Of a DNA stretch of 64,000 bases, positions 11,541-23,400 are shown in pieces. The stretch's first letter is position 1, and each line of letters begins with the position of its first letter. The position numbers and the translations under genes were made by a program. The notes beneath the pieces are model-generated. The model had not been told where the DNA came from and did not search any database. It saw only the letters and a list, made by a program, of their open reading frames with translations. This DNA comes from Blastomussa wellsi (lineage: Eukaryota; Cnidaria; Anthozoa; Scleractinia; Plerogyridae), in assembly GCA_947652115.1 (NCBI GenBank), contig OX393566.1:25300307-25364306 (forward strand), in the 5' to 3' direction.

Positions 11541-11838
11541 GACTGTTTTCCATCAGATGAAAAGATATGTACTTCATACAATTTGAATAGTGGTACTACC
11601 CTTCTTCACCTGTTTCCCCCTGCTTTAATGGGTTAGGCAGCTGATCAGTAAGGATTGAAGACTCACAAGCCCCTCCATTCTACTCCCCCCTCCCCAGCCA
11701 TTAAGCATTCCACTCGTCACAATTCCCTCAGTGCTTTGATGGTGTAGCCAAAAACAAATAAAAAGTCACCAACAGAGATCCTGACAGGGTAAATTCCGAC
11801 AAGTGACAAGGCCCAGAAAAGTAGGGACAGCACCTATA

Positions 11839-12135
11839 CAGGGTTGCCACGGTCAGGGAAAAACAATTTTTCAAGGTCAGGGAATTTTGTAAAAGGTCAG
11901 GGAAAATGTTGGATGTTTGGTAAAGTCAGTGAAAAGTCAGGGAATTTTATTTCCTTTCAGTAAAACGTGGTGTAAAACGATTGATTTTGATACTGTTCAA
12001 GTGGCAGATGCAGTAGTTTTGGCCAGCAGTTTTTGTTGTTTCTTTACTTTTTGTCTAATCTAAGGTCAGGGAAAATTGTTCAAAGGTCAATCAAAAGTCA
12101 GGGAACTTTTTAGTTTGTGATAAGTGGAAACCCTG
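11839..12135. mobile_element. Small non-autonomous element with CAGGGTTGCCAC ends (hAT-like)
   Basis: The left end CAGGGTTGCCAC and right end GTGGAAACCCTG are inverted copies with one mismatch. Inside are several tandem-like copies of AAGGTCAGGGAA. The CAGGG-type terminus is typical of hAT elements, but the flanking 8-mers do not match, so no target duplication was found. Confidence 0.55.
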
Positions 12136-12632
12136 TAGAGTGAAATCATGACAAACATTGCTTGCCAAAATTCTGACAGTGAAATCCAGGTAGAGAAATA
12201 AAGACAAAATACTCACACAGTACATTTTTAAATTCAGACACGCTAAACGGACACCCCCCTGGCAGCCCCCCCCCCCCCCCCCATCAACAATTAAGAAAAT
12301 ATGATCATTTCAAGCTTTGGAAAGAATACAAGCTTGATCTGGAGGGTTCAAGATCAAAAAGATTTTGTGGCTTCTGTGTTAAGAAAAATCTATCAGTCAC
12401 TACCTTAGGGTGTACGGTGGATTAAGCACCCTCTTTCAATAAGTGACGCTTTCTGCAAGGCCTGTCCAAGAGTTGTTTGCTTTATTAGTACCCCTATAAA
12501 ACAGCCCCAACTTCCACTTTCCCATCTGAACACCATACTAAACCTCTGTTGTTGAGTTACATCATCTGATGTCAGGTGTTACGCCAAAATAAATATATGC
12601 CTCTATCTTAATAATAATGCAACTGGCCTCCC

Positions 12633-13066
12633 TTAAAGTGCACCTAACCCCAAAATATTTTTTCACTAAAATAAACCTTGCATTTTTTCGAAACGCATTG
12701 CACCTTTCGTTTCTCCTCTTTACCAAATTCTGACTATTTAGAGCATTCAGAAGTTACGAAAACTTGTGCATCATCTGTTCCACAAGCTTGGGCTTGGGTC
12801 TATCCCTGATATGACATCACAAACTGATTTGTATGCATTTTTACAGACTTGATGCAATGCAAATCAGTTTGTGACGTCATATCAGGAATATACCCACGCC
12901 CTTCTGAATTGGTCGTGGAACAAATGATGCACAGTTTTTCGTAACTTTTGAATGCTATAAATAGTCTGAATTTGGTGAAAAGGATAAACAAAAGGTGCAA
13001 AACGTTTCGAACTGGTGTAAAGGTTTTTTTAGCGAAAAAAATATTTTGGGGTTAGGTGCACTTTAA
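12633..13066. mobile_element. Foldback MITE, copy 2 (between MSL1 and SUMO)
   Basis: A 434-bp element, TTAA-flanked, with the same AGTGCACCTAACCCC ends and the same inverted arms as the copy at 5766-6210. It lies downstream of the SUMO stop codon. One arm carries TGACGTCA and CTATAAATAG. Confidence 0.9.
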
Positions 13067-13598
13067 GTGACCAATCATAATAAGTATATTACAGTCAGGG
13101 AACAAGTTCCAGATCTTTTTCGAGGCAATCGTGGAGTTTCTGAGTTACTTTATCCAACTAAAAGTCTTCTGGCATGTGACATCTTCAGGCAAATTGTCCA
13201 TGGAAAATTATTTTGATATATAATTTATAAGAATATGTACCAAAGAAAATTAAGAGGATCATTTAAAAGTACATCTTTAATGGGCTCAGCTAGACTTCAC
13301 AAACAATGCATTGCATGTTTTACTAACAACTAAATAACTTGAATCATAATGACTGGACAGGCTATTCACACTATCATAGTGTACTATAATTACAGTCATT
13401 CATGCACAGTAGCATCACAAACAAATATAAAAATTAATGCCCTGTTTCTCCAGACTTCTTATAAAAGCAATGATTTTCATATACAGAATAATCTAAGGAG
13501 TCTACACCAAACAAAACAGGATATACGACATCCTTTGTATCAAAGGAGAAAATAACAAACTAAGGTGGATGTTAGTGTTTATGGATCTTGAATAAAAT

Positions 13599-16500
13599 TC
13601 ATCGGCCTCCTGTCTGCTCTTGATACACTTCAATTACATCATCATCTTCCATTTCAAGCTGAAAGGGAAACGTAGATTAATTTATTCACCAAGGCTGCAA
13701 ATAACAGTCAGACACGGGACAATGGCCAACCGCAATTTGCCAAAATGCAAGGTAAAGTCTGCATACAAGCCTAGTGGCCCATCAGGCCGGAGCTTATCCC
13801 GGTTTCTGCAGTAGGAAGAGATTAGGAATATTTATATGCCCCTATTCCCTCCCTGGATGGGAGAAAGTTAAATGTCTTGCCCAGCAACAGAACACAGTGC
13901 CCTAGCTAGGACTCCAACCCAGACCACCTGATCCGGGGTCCAGTGCACTAACATTATGCCACCGTGCCTCCCACGCCAAAATGCAATGTCTGAGGAAATT
14001 GTGACTGTGGTTGGACAGAAAGTCCAGAGGATTTCTTTGATTTCTCACAGAAGATTCACATATCAGTTGGTACTGTAGTACGATGACCAACCTCACTTCT
14101 GTTTTCTGTGACCAAAACGTGACTTACTCAGATGCATATCCTGCATTAAGAACATAGAAATTATGATGAAGAAGAAAACAAATGATCTGTTATGACACAG
14201 GATTGAACCCATAACCTCCCAGATACCGGTTGCGCAGACCGGCATCTGGGATGTCAAACATTCTGCAACATGCCAACCTCCCAGATGCCTGACCAGCATG
14301 GTCATGGGTTCAAATCCTGTTGGGAACAAATGCAGATTATTGAGGTTAATACATTATTTATTTGTAGGCGCTTGGAAAATCAGTTTAAGTGCACCTAATC
14401 CCAAAATATTTTTTTTTGCTAAAATAATCCTCTGCACCAGTTGGAAACACATTGCACCTTTCGTTTCTCCCTTTTACAAAATTCGGACTATATAAAGCAT
14501 TCAAAGGTTACGAAACACTGTGCATCATATGTTCCACAACCGAGTCAGAAGGGGTGTGGGTCTATTCCTGTGTTGACGTCACAAACTGATTTGCATCGCA
14601 TCAAGTCTTTGTAAACATACATGAAAATCATTTTGTGATGTCAAATCAGGAATAGACCCACGCCCCTTCTGACTCGGTCGTGGAACAAATGATGTACAGG
14701 TTTTTGTGACTTTTGAATGCTATAAATAGTCAGAATTTGGTAAAAAGGAGAAACGAAAGGTGCAATGGTTTTCAAACTGGTGCAATGGTTTATTTTAGCA
14801 AAAAATATTTTGGGGTTAGGTGCACTTTAACGTACAGTGTACCATTAATGCCATATCTGTTCTGAAAAATAGCTTCTTCAGTGAGAAAGATACCAGTGAC
14901 AATACCAGCTAACTATTTGCAAATTGTATGGTGGCCAAATCGTATGGTGAAGCGTAATCTTATCACATTGCTGTAATTTATATTGCTGGGAGTGTTTCAG
15001 TTACATTTGGCAAGTTTCTCAGTGACCTCTTTCATTTAGACACACACCACGTAAAATATAACACTAAAACTTTCGCATGTAAACAAATAACAAAGGTGTG
15101 GCTGACTAGGGCCCTTTCCAGTCCGTACTGCGCAATCTCTCCCTGCAATGTTTTTCAAGCCTCACATTACAAAATGTAAACAAACCAAAATGAAAATTAG
15201 GGGTAAAAATGAACCTTTTTCGTCATTAACATCCAATATACGTGCAAAACAATAATAAAGAGTAGACGAACCTCAAAAACTTCATGTACGCAGTTACCGA
15301 AGTGTAATGTATCAACAACTTCAAAACAGAAATGTAAACAAATCCCGAGACTGTGCAGTACAGACTGGAAATGGCCTTTAAACTGTACAAATAATTGTCT
15401 GAAACATACATCTTTTGGTGTCTGGTCATCATTTATTCTTTGTCCATCAAAGAGGAATCGAAGTGAATTGAGAGGAACACCCTACAAATAAAAAAATAAA
15501 AAGATCAATACTTTTAAACAAGAATTTGTATAATAGATCGCAAACTATGTCATTGAAAATAAACCGCTGAGTCCACTTTGGGTAAAGGTTCATTGCCACT
15601 CTTTTTTCAGGAATATTTTCTTAAAGTCAATCAGAAACCTCACAGCAAGTGTTTAATTAGGCTTGCAGGTCTGCACATCATACCTGCCAACTCTCCTGGT
15701 TTTCCCAGGAGTCTAAGTTTTTCAGCAAATCTCCCAATCTCCCTGTTGAATTTAGTGCTCTTATTTATTTTTCGATTGGAAAAGCAACGATTTCTAGATG
15801 TCTCCAGCTTTTTGTACTGTTGGGGTTGGCAGGTATGGCACATGTAAGAGGATTCCGAAAACTCCCTGCAATTAAGGTCATTCCCCTGAAATAGAACTGA
15901 CAATAGATTTACGTTCAAACTTTGCCCATTTGTTGTTCATCGTAAGGGAATTTAAATTTTGTAATGAAAAAGAGGGGTTCCCATATTCGTTTAGGAGCAG
16001 GAGCACCTTGAAAATACCCCATAATTCGTTAAAATATCAGCTTCAGAAATGTTTTCATTTGCCTAGATCATGCCACGTCTTATGGGAGAAGAAAAAAATA
16101 GGGAGAAAGCAAAACAAGGGAAAAAACGATAGATATACTGTATCGCCTTGAAGGAACAATTTAATATGTGTTTCATTATGAAAGCACGCATTTCCAGTCA
16201 ACCTTGATTAAACTTGTTACTAGTATGCAGTGATCTCGAGGCCACAATATCTGTTCAATAAGTTCACGTTTCCGTCAATTATTTATTTTTCTGCAATGGG
16301 AATTTGTTTATATTCCTGTTATAGGAAGAAAGTGATTGCTAGTCTCAGAAAAAGGGTAAAAAAATATAGGTCACCATACTCGTTTAAGAGAAAACGACGA
16401 TTTATCTCCTTCATGAGCAAAGCCGTAACTAAAACGCCGCAGTTTTCTTTAGGTGCGCGCGCTGATGACGCAATAAATCGTGCGCAGTAAGGATGCGCAA

Positions 16501-19500
16501 TGCAATACAGGGGAATGACCTTAAAGGGAACCTCCACTCCAATGAGAAGTTCACATTGACTTGGTTGATATAGTGGCTAAATTTCCAAATTTATAGAATA
16601 TTATGACATTTAAATTTCCCACACCCTGCAATGTTGGATTTAATGTGTACCATATTTACCCGTGTATAATGCGCGCCCGTGTATAATACGCACCCCAATT
16701 TCAGACCAAATTTTGAGAAAAAAAGAAAAATAAACTCCTCAACACAAAGGTTAAATTGTATAACATTATTTATTTTAATTACCGGTAACTTGGCAAACTA
16801 ACGAAATGATGGTTACAACATCTTTCACCTAGGACTTACATGTAGCGGTCAATACAATTCAGCTTACAATACTTAACTTAAAAGTTTCATGTCAGTGGCG
16901 TTTTGTCCATGTTAGCAATAACATGAAGAGGATAACTGTGCTCTTTGCGAAGATCTATAATGTAGCGGTGGAATCGCACGATTTTCTCCTCGTAGTCATC
17001 GGGAAGCCGCTGGGCAAGAGTTGTCTTTTGGCGAAGAGACAAGCCATTACGCTTCATGAAACGCTGGCACCAGTGGTTGCCTGCTTTAAACTGCCCTTGT
17101 GGAATCCCATATTTCTCGTTCTTTGCCATGTCGAGAGCCTTCAGCCTCACCAGCGATGGTAAAATGGCGAGACCATTGTTCCGTTTCTCCGTGATCCATT
17201 CGAGGAGATCAACCTCAAGTTCTGGCCATGCAGCTTTTTTGCCACGATTCACTCGTTTCAACCGAGGCATCTTTTCCAAGTTTTCCTTGCTCTTTCGCCA
17301 TAAGCGAACGTTACTTTCAGATACTCCGAACTCTCTTTCAGCAGCACGATTTCCATGCTGTTCGGCGAAATTGATGATTCATAACTTATCTGACACTGTG
17401 TAACTTTGACGCTTTGTTCCGGTGAGTTTTGTAGCCATGTTTACTTTTGATTGCTCAAGATTAAGTGACTGTTTTGTCAATCAGCTGTTTGCTTAAATCC
17501 TTAGTTAAATTTATTCAAGGATCGAAATTGTTAACATGTCATTGGCACGTTAGTTTACCCTCAAATTAAAGACCAATTACATCGCAAGTTTCAGTGTCTT
17601 TGTTATTCTAATGTCGCGTGGGCTTGAACAAAGGATTCCGCGTATAATACGCATCTCGTATTTAAGTGTTCATTTTGGGAAAAATAAGTGCGCATTATAC
17701 ACGGGTAAATACGGTAATTGTTGCCCACCAAAGAAGCTCTGCTTCATAACAATAGTGGCAACCATCAACATATAAGATCCAAAATGGCAACGTGCTGGAA
17801 ATTTAAGGTCAAATCTTTTCCATTTTTTGCTACTTTATTCAGTAAAATTTCAAATTAAGGCATTATTGGGAATGATTTAACGTTAATTTGTCAAAAGAGG
17901 GGAGGTTCCCTTAAAGCCCTGCAACAAGTCCATTGAGGAGGTTACAAACACCAGGTTGTTCTATCGCCCTCAGTTCAGACCAGTTTGAATTTGTGGGGCA
18001 AGTTGCAGGGGAATGTGGTCAGATTGCCCAAGCATAGAAGTGACTTTGCTCCAAACAAAAGTTACTTCACTCCATGTTTTAACTTAACTCAATGTTCACT
18101 AATAGTTTCTACAGATCATACATTGATTTCAACCCCTCATTCTTTTATAACAGAATTAATTTTCACACTATGGTGGACAAAACAATCTATGTATATACCT
18201 TGCGTGTGCAGACACATGACCTCAAGGTAAAATGGAAGAATCGGAGAGTGATTAAAGAATGATTTAAAGGCAGCATTAGTTACCTTAAAATCATTCTTTA
18301 ATAACATTAGTTATCTTAACATTAGTTATCTTAAATGTACCTTAAAATCACTCTTTAATCACTCTCCAATTCTTCCGATTCTACAATTCTACCTTTAGGT
18401 CATTTGTCTGCACACGCTTAAAGAACGCAGTATATACATAGATTGTTTTGTGGAAACATGGAGTAGCACTTTCAATAAGCACCGATGGCTGACAAAAAGC
18501 ATAGGCAATTTCGCTCTACTTTGCTAAGAAACATTGGCTACTTTTTTCTCAAATTGAAGAAATTAAAGAAAGATTCTTAAAAAACAGTCAGCTACTCTAT
18601 TCAAAGCAGCTGTCTACTTCAAATTTTATTGAAAACCCCGATGGAGCGAATTAAGTTCTGTTTGGAGCGAAGTCACTTCTTTGACGGGGCAATCTGACTC
18701 AAAGTGGGAGTGATCTGACTTGGAGCGCTCTGATCGCAATTTGATGCAGGTACTAGGGCTAGGCACCAAGCTGGGTAAATTTGAAAATGGCATTTTTGCC
18801 TGAAGAGGGATGTTTTCTATCAATGCTACATCAATTTCAAATTGTTTCACTCTTTACATTGAAATGATGCCGCGCCAGAAACGCTTCAAGACATACTTCA
18901 GCTCGCGACTGTTGTGATATCAGTGTTTTCAAAAAGTTATGTTTGCTAAATTTATCCTTTCTGGAGAGCATTTTCAAGATCTGTTTTAGTGTGGATGCAA
19001 GGCCTAGATCTGGAGAGAAAGTTGCGTTTCAAATTGATTCGGGTTAGTGTGGACGCAGCCAATGTGTTTTGACAAAATGGGCTGCTGACACAAATGTGCT
19101 TGTTGCTGGGCTTACCTTACCACTCAACACAGTGATACACGACCCTTTGAATCAAAACTCTTGTGACTAGTTGGTGATAGGCTTCAGTCAATCATAACTT
19201 ATTATGACCTTATATGGAAGATGTTTGCTTTATCAAACCCTTCGAAGGAGTTTATACAATCAAACCTTTCAATAAGAGGCTGTTACAAAATTTTGATTGA
19301 TGGAAGCCTATTGCTAACTACTACCAGGAGTTTAGATTCAAAGGATAGCATATCACTAAATTTGACGATAACATCACTTGCCATTTCTATGTGATTTTAA
19401 ACCTGATGAAACATGCTGTTCGTTTATTGGACATAAACTTTACACATTTCATAACATTTAATAAAACCACAACAACAACAGCTAACGATGATAAATCACA

Positions 19501-20304
19501 CCAGTGATTCTAATACGTAAAATCACAATTTTTACCTGGCGATCGCAGTAGGCCTGTTTCAGTTTTTTTAATTGTGTGGTTTTCTTGATCTTGAAATGTA
19601 CTTCTGTGTTGTCCTGTGTTGCGAGAAGGGAAAATCAATAAGCAAATGCCGTTTGAAAACAGCGCTAAAACTGAATGTCGGGCAGATCGCTAATCGGACA
19701 AAAGCACGTGCAACATTTCCCGCCATTGTCACAGACTCGCACAGAGGGTCAACAAAACAGCAGTGAAATCGAAACTTTTCGAGTCAAAAACAAAAATATT
19801 GGCCACGAAACGCAAGTATGCGCTTCATTTTGAAGAAAAGACAAGATTTCGAAAGAGGAACTATCTCAATTTACAATTTATGGATTAAAAACCTCTTTGG
19901 AGAAGGCGATGTAAAGGGTATGGAAATCTATCCTAAAATCCAGTCTCTAGCTTTTCTTGATTCAAACTCGTTTGTAACGCGAAAGTTTTGTTGAATCAAG
20001 AGGGTTTTCAATTTACCAAAAGCATCAGAAAGAACTTCTTACTGGAAAAGTTGAAATTTCATTTTTCAATCTCCAGAACATCAGATAATTTAGCCGCGAT
20101 TTGGACGCTGATCACGCAAACGACAAAATCGATGGACTTTACCTGACCCATCACTTTCAAGTTGATGTGTTCCGACTCAGGTTTTACCTCCTAAAAAGAA
20201 AAACAATCATTGCAACTCAATAAGGGTTTGAGTAGATCACAGAACGAATAAAAAGCTATATTTCGACGTGAAATTAGTAAAATTACCTTGTTTTCCTCCG
20301 ACAT
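13599..20304 (-). CDS. sumo: SUMO (small ubiquitin-like modifier)
   Basis: Five minus-strand exons: 20304-20287, 20190-20143, 19613-19536, 15481-15410, 13658-13599; all joins are phase 0 and give 91 aa. The protein starts MSEENKEVKPE, has the ubiquitin fold ([33 protein letters not shown]) and ends [16 protein letters not shown] proteases would remove the last Arg to expose Gly-Gly for E1/E2-dependent conjugation to target lysines. VKPE at residues 8-11 fits the psi-K-x-E consensus, so chain formation through Lys9 is possible, as in SUMO2/3. The core GVPxNSLRFLF and [11 protein letters not shown] resemble SUMO1, whereas HINLKV and LEMED resemble SUMO2/3. Intron 3 (about 4 kb) holds nested transposons; intron 4 holds a foldback MITE and a SINE. 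Transcription starts next to METTL6 on the other strand. Confidence 0.97.
13751..13974 (-). mobile_element. tRNA-derived SINE, truncated, with 12-bp target duplication
   Basis: The reverse complement of the SINE at 63415-63708, internally shortened. It is flanked by perfect direct repeats GCCAAAATGCAA at 13739-13750 and 13975-13986. It lies about 90 bases upstream (in the gene direction) of the last SUMO exon, in intron 4. Confidence 0.8.
14215..14330. repeat. Hairpin with tRNA-like B-box words
   Basis: CCCAGATACCGGT and ACCGGCATCTGGG form a near-perfect hairpin at about 14218-14250. GGGTTCAAATCC (near 14306) resembles a pol III B box. Probably degraded SINE or tRNA-like repeat material in SUMO intron 4; no complete tRNA cloverleaf could be folded. 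Confidence 0.35.
14385..14830. mobile_element. Foldback MITE, copy 3 (SUMO intron 4)
   Basis: A 446-bp TTAA-flanked inverted-arm element of the same family. One A is missing at the left junction (TTAAGTGCACC instead of TTAAAGTGCACC). It contains TGACGTCA and CTATAAATAG words. Confidence 0.9.
15678..15838. mobile_element. Short inverted-repeat element with ATACCTGCCAAC ends
   Basis: About 160 bp bounded by ATACCTGCCAAC and its inverse GTTGGCAGGTAT, in SUMO intron 3. Related end words occur at 28417-28800. It is non-coding; the class is not determined (ends are hAT-like). Confidence 0.5.
16650..17714 (-). mobile_element. Pogo/Tigger-type DNA transposon remnant nested in another element
   Basis: Terminal inverted repeats of about 25 bases (TATTTACCCGTGTATAATGC near both ends, with one mismatch next to it) and a TA target duplication at 16648-16649 and 17715-17716. 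Length is 1065 bp, too short for a full element. It encodes a broken transposase on the minus strand. Confidence 0.85.
16887..17438 (-). pseudogene. Pogo/Tigger-like transposase fragment (nonsense codon, C-terminus lost)
   Basis: From an ATG at 17438 the frame reads 19 codons to a TGA at 17381-17379, then continues in the same frame for 164 codons. The product has a homeodomain-like/CENP-B-type helix-turn-helix region ([15 protein letters not shown]), a second DNA-binding domain ([20 protein letters not shown]) and the first catalytic strand ([11 protein letters not shown], normally the first Asp of the DDE/DDD triad). It then stops, so the rest of the catalytic core is missing. It cannot be an active transposase. 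The family assignment is from recognised motif order. Confidence 0.85.
18168..18460. repeat. Foldback (long inverted repeat) in SUMO intron 3
   Basis: Arms of roughly 110 bases: the left runs from GGACAAAACAATC through GGAAGAATCGGAGAGTGATT, the right is its imperfect inverse ending GATTGTTTTGTGG. The loop contains short direct repeats (ACATTAGTTATCTTA). It is non-coding, and no copy of it was noticed elsewhere in the window. Confidence 0.75.
18469..18638 (+). repeat. Interspersed repeat family R1, copy A
   Basis: Shares its full length with 57963-58132: TTTCAATAAGCACCGA, CTACTTTGCT, GGCTACTTTTT, and an ending CTGTCTACTTC followed by TTTATTGAAA. No ends or coding capacity were recognised. A more diverged copy is at 39776-39948. 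Confidence 0.7.
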
Positions 20305-20437
20305 TTTAACTTTCTTTTCGCGTCAACCGCGATTGATCATTGAATTGCAAGTATACTTCAGAGGAATTGTGGGATACTAACTTCCGATTTGCAAAGACTT
20401 ATGGGAAATATTTTTCAGTCAGCGGTTGTTGTCATTA
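20305..20437. promoter_or_regulatory. Bidirectional promoter of SUMO and METTL6
   Basis: Only 133 bases separate the start codons of SUMO (minus, 20304) and METTL6 (plus, 20438), so both promoters and 5'UTRs must overlap here or extend into each other. No TATA box is evident. ACTTCCG (20382-20388) resembles an ETS core. Confidence 0.7.
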
Positions 20438-23400
20438 ATGGCGGACGGAAGCTTTCGTGTTCTTTCCGACGAAGAGAAGAAAAAAATTAAGGACAACAGC
20501 AAAATTGTGTCAGATTTCAAGCAGAATAAATTAGAGAGAGAAGCCCAAAAGAATTGGGATTTATTTTATAAGAGAAATACCACAAACTTTTTCAAAGACA
20601 GACACTGGACTACTGCAGAATTCAGAGAGTTGTTGTTTGACAGCAATGAAGTAAGTTTTATCTTAACATCATATTTAGCTAAATAATATGTGGAGTCTGT
20701 TCAGGGATCGATGATAAAGCTGCCAACTGAACTCTTATGCATAAGGTGAGTCTCATGCCTGTGGATCCAAAATACAAACTGTATGGATCCTTACCACAAT
20801 ACTTGCAAAGTAATTCATACACAAGTGACAAATCCTGATTTCTTGCTCAGAAAATTAATCTGGATATTTAATGTAAAACCAATTAAATTTCCAGACTGTG
20901 GAAATTTGACAAATACATAAATACATGAAATTTGGCAAATACATGTACACTCAGAAGTTGTCCAAACATGTCAGGAAATCTTCAGCTATGTTCTGAAATA
21001 GTTTGAAGATCTTCAGCAATCTGAGTAATGCAGATTGTACAATGTCTTGCATTTGACTTTAAAAGTTGCCAGTTATGTCAATTACTGCCAATCTATATTA
21101 GACAGGTGACATGACAAGTTTTTATGGTTAGCCAGTCTCTTAGCCAGGGTGAAGTTCTCCTTGACCAGTCATTGTTTCAGGGGGTAATAGCTTATGGGTG
21201 GGCAAAATTTACAAGGGGAGTGTGTCTCTGAGCCTTTGAGACTGTATACTTGTCCTAGACAAAATAAGGTGATTGCAGGTGGAAATTCCTAAAGTACGTA
21301 CCCAATGTCGAAAAATTTGAAAGGTCTATCGCCCAAAAAGTTTCGAAGTTTCCTGATTCCCAGCAAAATATTCAGATTCCCTGAAGAATTTTGTTTTTCT
21401 CCCAAAACACTGCCCTTCTTGGAATTGACACTTCCTGTTTTTTTCTTGGACACACAATCCAGATCTCCACATGTTGCTGTTCGACCATTCCAGCCCCAGG
21501 GGGACTCACATATGAAAGGGGCAGGGATGCTTGTCGTCTCGCTTAGGAGTGTAAATTATTGTGGATATTGGTCTCATTTAGGATTTTCTGGGCAAAACGC
21601 CATTATATTTAGCTGTGAAGGTCTTGTTAAGGGTTGCACCCGGAGAAATATAAAAAAGATATATTTAATATGTATATTTGCAAATCGTTTTACTTACTTG
21701 ATTCATATAATCAGTTTCCATGGTCTCTTTTAGGGGTCAAAAAAAGCTTGGGCCACTTCCTGATCAGTCTCCTTTAGGGGTTTAATTCAAACTTAATTGA
21801 GATCTGTTCACCGTATTCTATAATCTAACCGATCTGTTGTGTCTTTTCAACCAAGCCAGAGTCACTAAAAGTTTTACTGGAGGCTGGGTGTGGTGTGGGA
21901 AATCTTTTCTATCCACTGCTCGAGGAAATTCCAAATCTCTTCATTCATGCCTGTGATTTCTCAAAAAGGGCTGTCCAGTTTGTGAAGGTAAGTTAATTGA
22001 TCAACTGTTGATGCATGCTGTGACTATGATTTAGGAATCAAACAAACTGAAATGTAATAGTCCACCTCTGAAACATCAAAATTCATAAATTTTCCAAGAG
22101 TCATTTTGTCTTTTAATTCCAATAAGAGATTTGAGACATACATTACTTGCAAAAAAATTCAGACATTAAAATTTCAGATGTTTTATTTCAAACGTTTAAT
22201 TTTTGGACACTTTTACCCTCAATTCGGACAATTTTCGGACAAAAATTTTGGGCACTGCGCTGAAACATACCTAAAGTAAATTTAGGACTAAAAAACATGA
22301 ATTGGACTGAAATAAATCTGTGAAAATGATAGTTTTACAGTACCTTCAAGGTTTACAGCTGGTTACACCAGCGAGAAAATAACACAAACTCAATCAAGCT
22401 TACGCCTCAAGCAGTGGCTCAACTATAGAGTTCGGTCCAGAAAGGGAACTAAGGGCTTTATTTTCGGACACTATTTTTGTCCGAAATTAAAATCGTCCGA
22501 AATTTTTTGCAAGTAATGTACAACAAAACAAAACAAGACCATGTGTTGTACAGACTGGATCATCGTGAGAGAAGTAATGTGCCAACTCAGGAGCAGTATT
22601 TGGTGGATTATTGTAAGTTATTATATTTATTTCATTCTTTTATAGGAACATCCATCTTTCAGTGAAGAAAAAGTGCACGCTTTTCAGTGTGATTTAACAG
22701 TGGACACATTGAAGTCACATATACCACAGTGTAATGTGGACATTGCAACTTTGGTCTTTGCCCTCTCTGCTATCCACCCTGACAAAATGGTGGCTGTTCT
22801 TCATAATATTATACAGGTAAGAAAAAACTGCATAATTTGGACCAAAATGCCCCATAATACTATTGGCGTAAACTGACTAGGAGCATTTTACCTCCCCCCC
22901 CCTAGATTGGATGTTACTCGAGTAAGCGTAGGATTTGCTGGTACCAATTTATACTCCAAAGTTGTGTCTTAACAAGCGCATGACACAGTGGCCATTGTAC
23001 CTGATCCAGAGTCCAGCGCATTAACTTGTAGGCCACTGTGTCCCACTCATACCATTAGTAGTCCTTTTTAGTAGAAACGCAGCTGTGGTCTTTTGGAAAT
23101 CCTTGAATCTAATTGGTTCTCCAACTGTTTTCTAGTCGCCGATGGAAAATGATCACATGCACGTTGCTCTTTGAAGGCAAGAGTTGTCTTGACTTTTGGG
23201 TTAAAAAAACATAAAATGGTGGCTTCTGAAATGCAATCGTTTACTAGAGTTTTTGCTAAAACAGTAAGACTACTCACCCTCATTTTTTATGAGTGATAGT
23301 CAACTTGGCTGCACCTGGAATGACTATTTGCTCATAGCAAACTCAGGCTCATAGTCTAATTGTTAACTAGAACACACACATTTTTGTTTTGCTATTACAT

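Larger units (their letters stand above)
11541..13598. other. Gap between convergent MSL1 and SUMO genes; repeats only
   Basis: No gene is visible. The stretch contains a hAT-like inverted-repeat element (11839-12135), a C tract near 12266-12282, and foldback MITE copy 2 (12633-13066). The rest is AT-rich and probably includes the SUMO 3'UTR. Confidence 0.6.
16521..17914. mobile_element. TTAA-flanked inverted-repeat element interrupted by a pogo-type element
   Basis: TTAA at 16521-16524 is followed by AGGGAACCTCC; GGAGGTTCCC is followed by TTAA at 17911-17914. Without the inserted 16650-17714 segment the element would be about 320 bp and non-coding. It sits in SUMO intron 3. Confidence 0.65.

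Noticed and set aside
14290..14335. tRNA gene suggested by a GGGTTCAAATCC B-box word
   Set aside because: No complete acceptor, D and anticodon arms can be folded around it; more likely a repeat fragment.
21305..21733. 142-aa plus-strand frame in METTL6 intron 1
   Set aside because: Overlaps an interspersed repeat and has no family resemblance.
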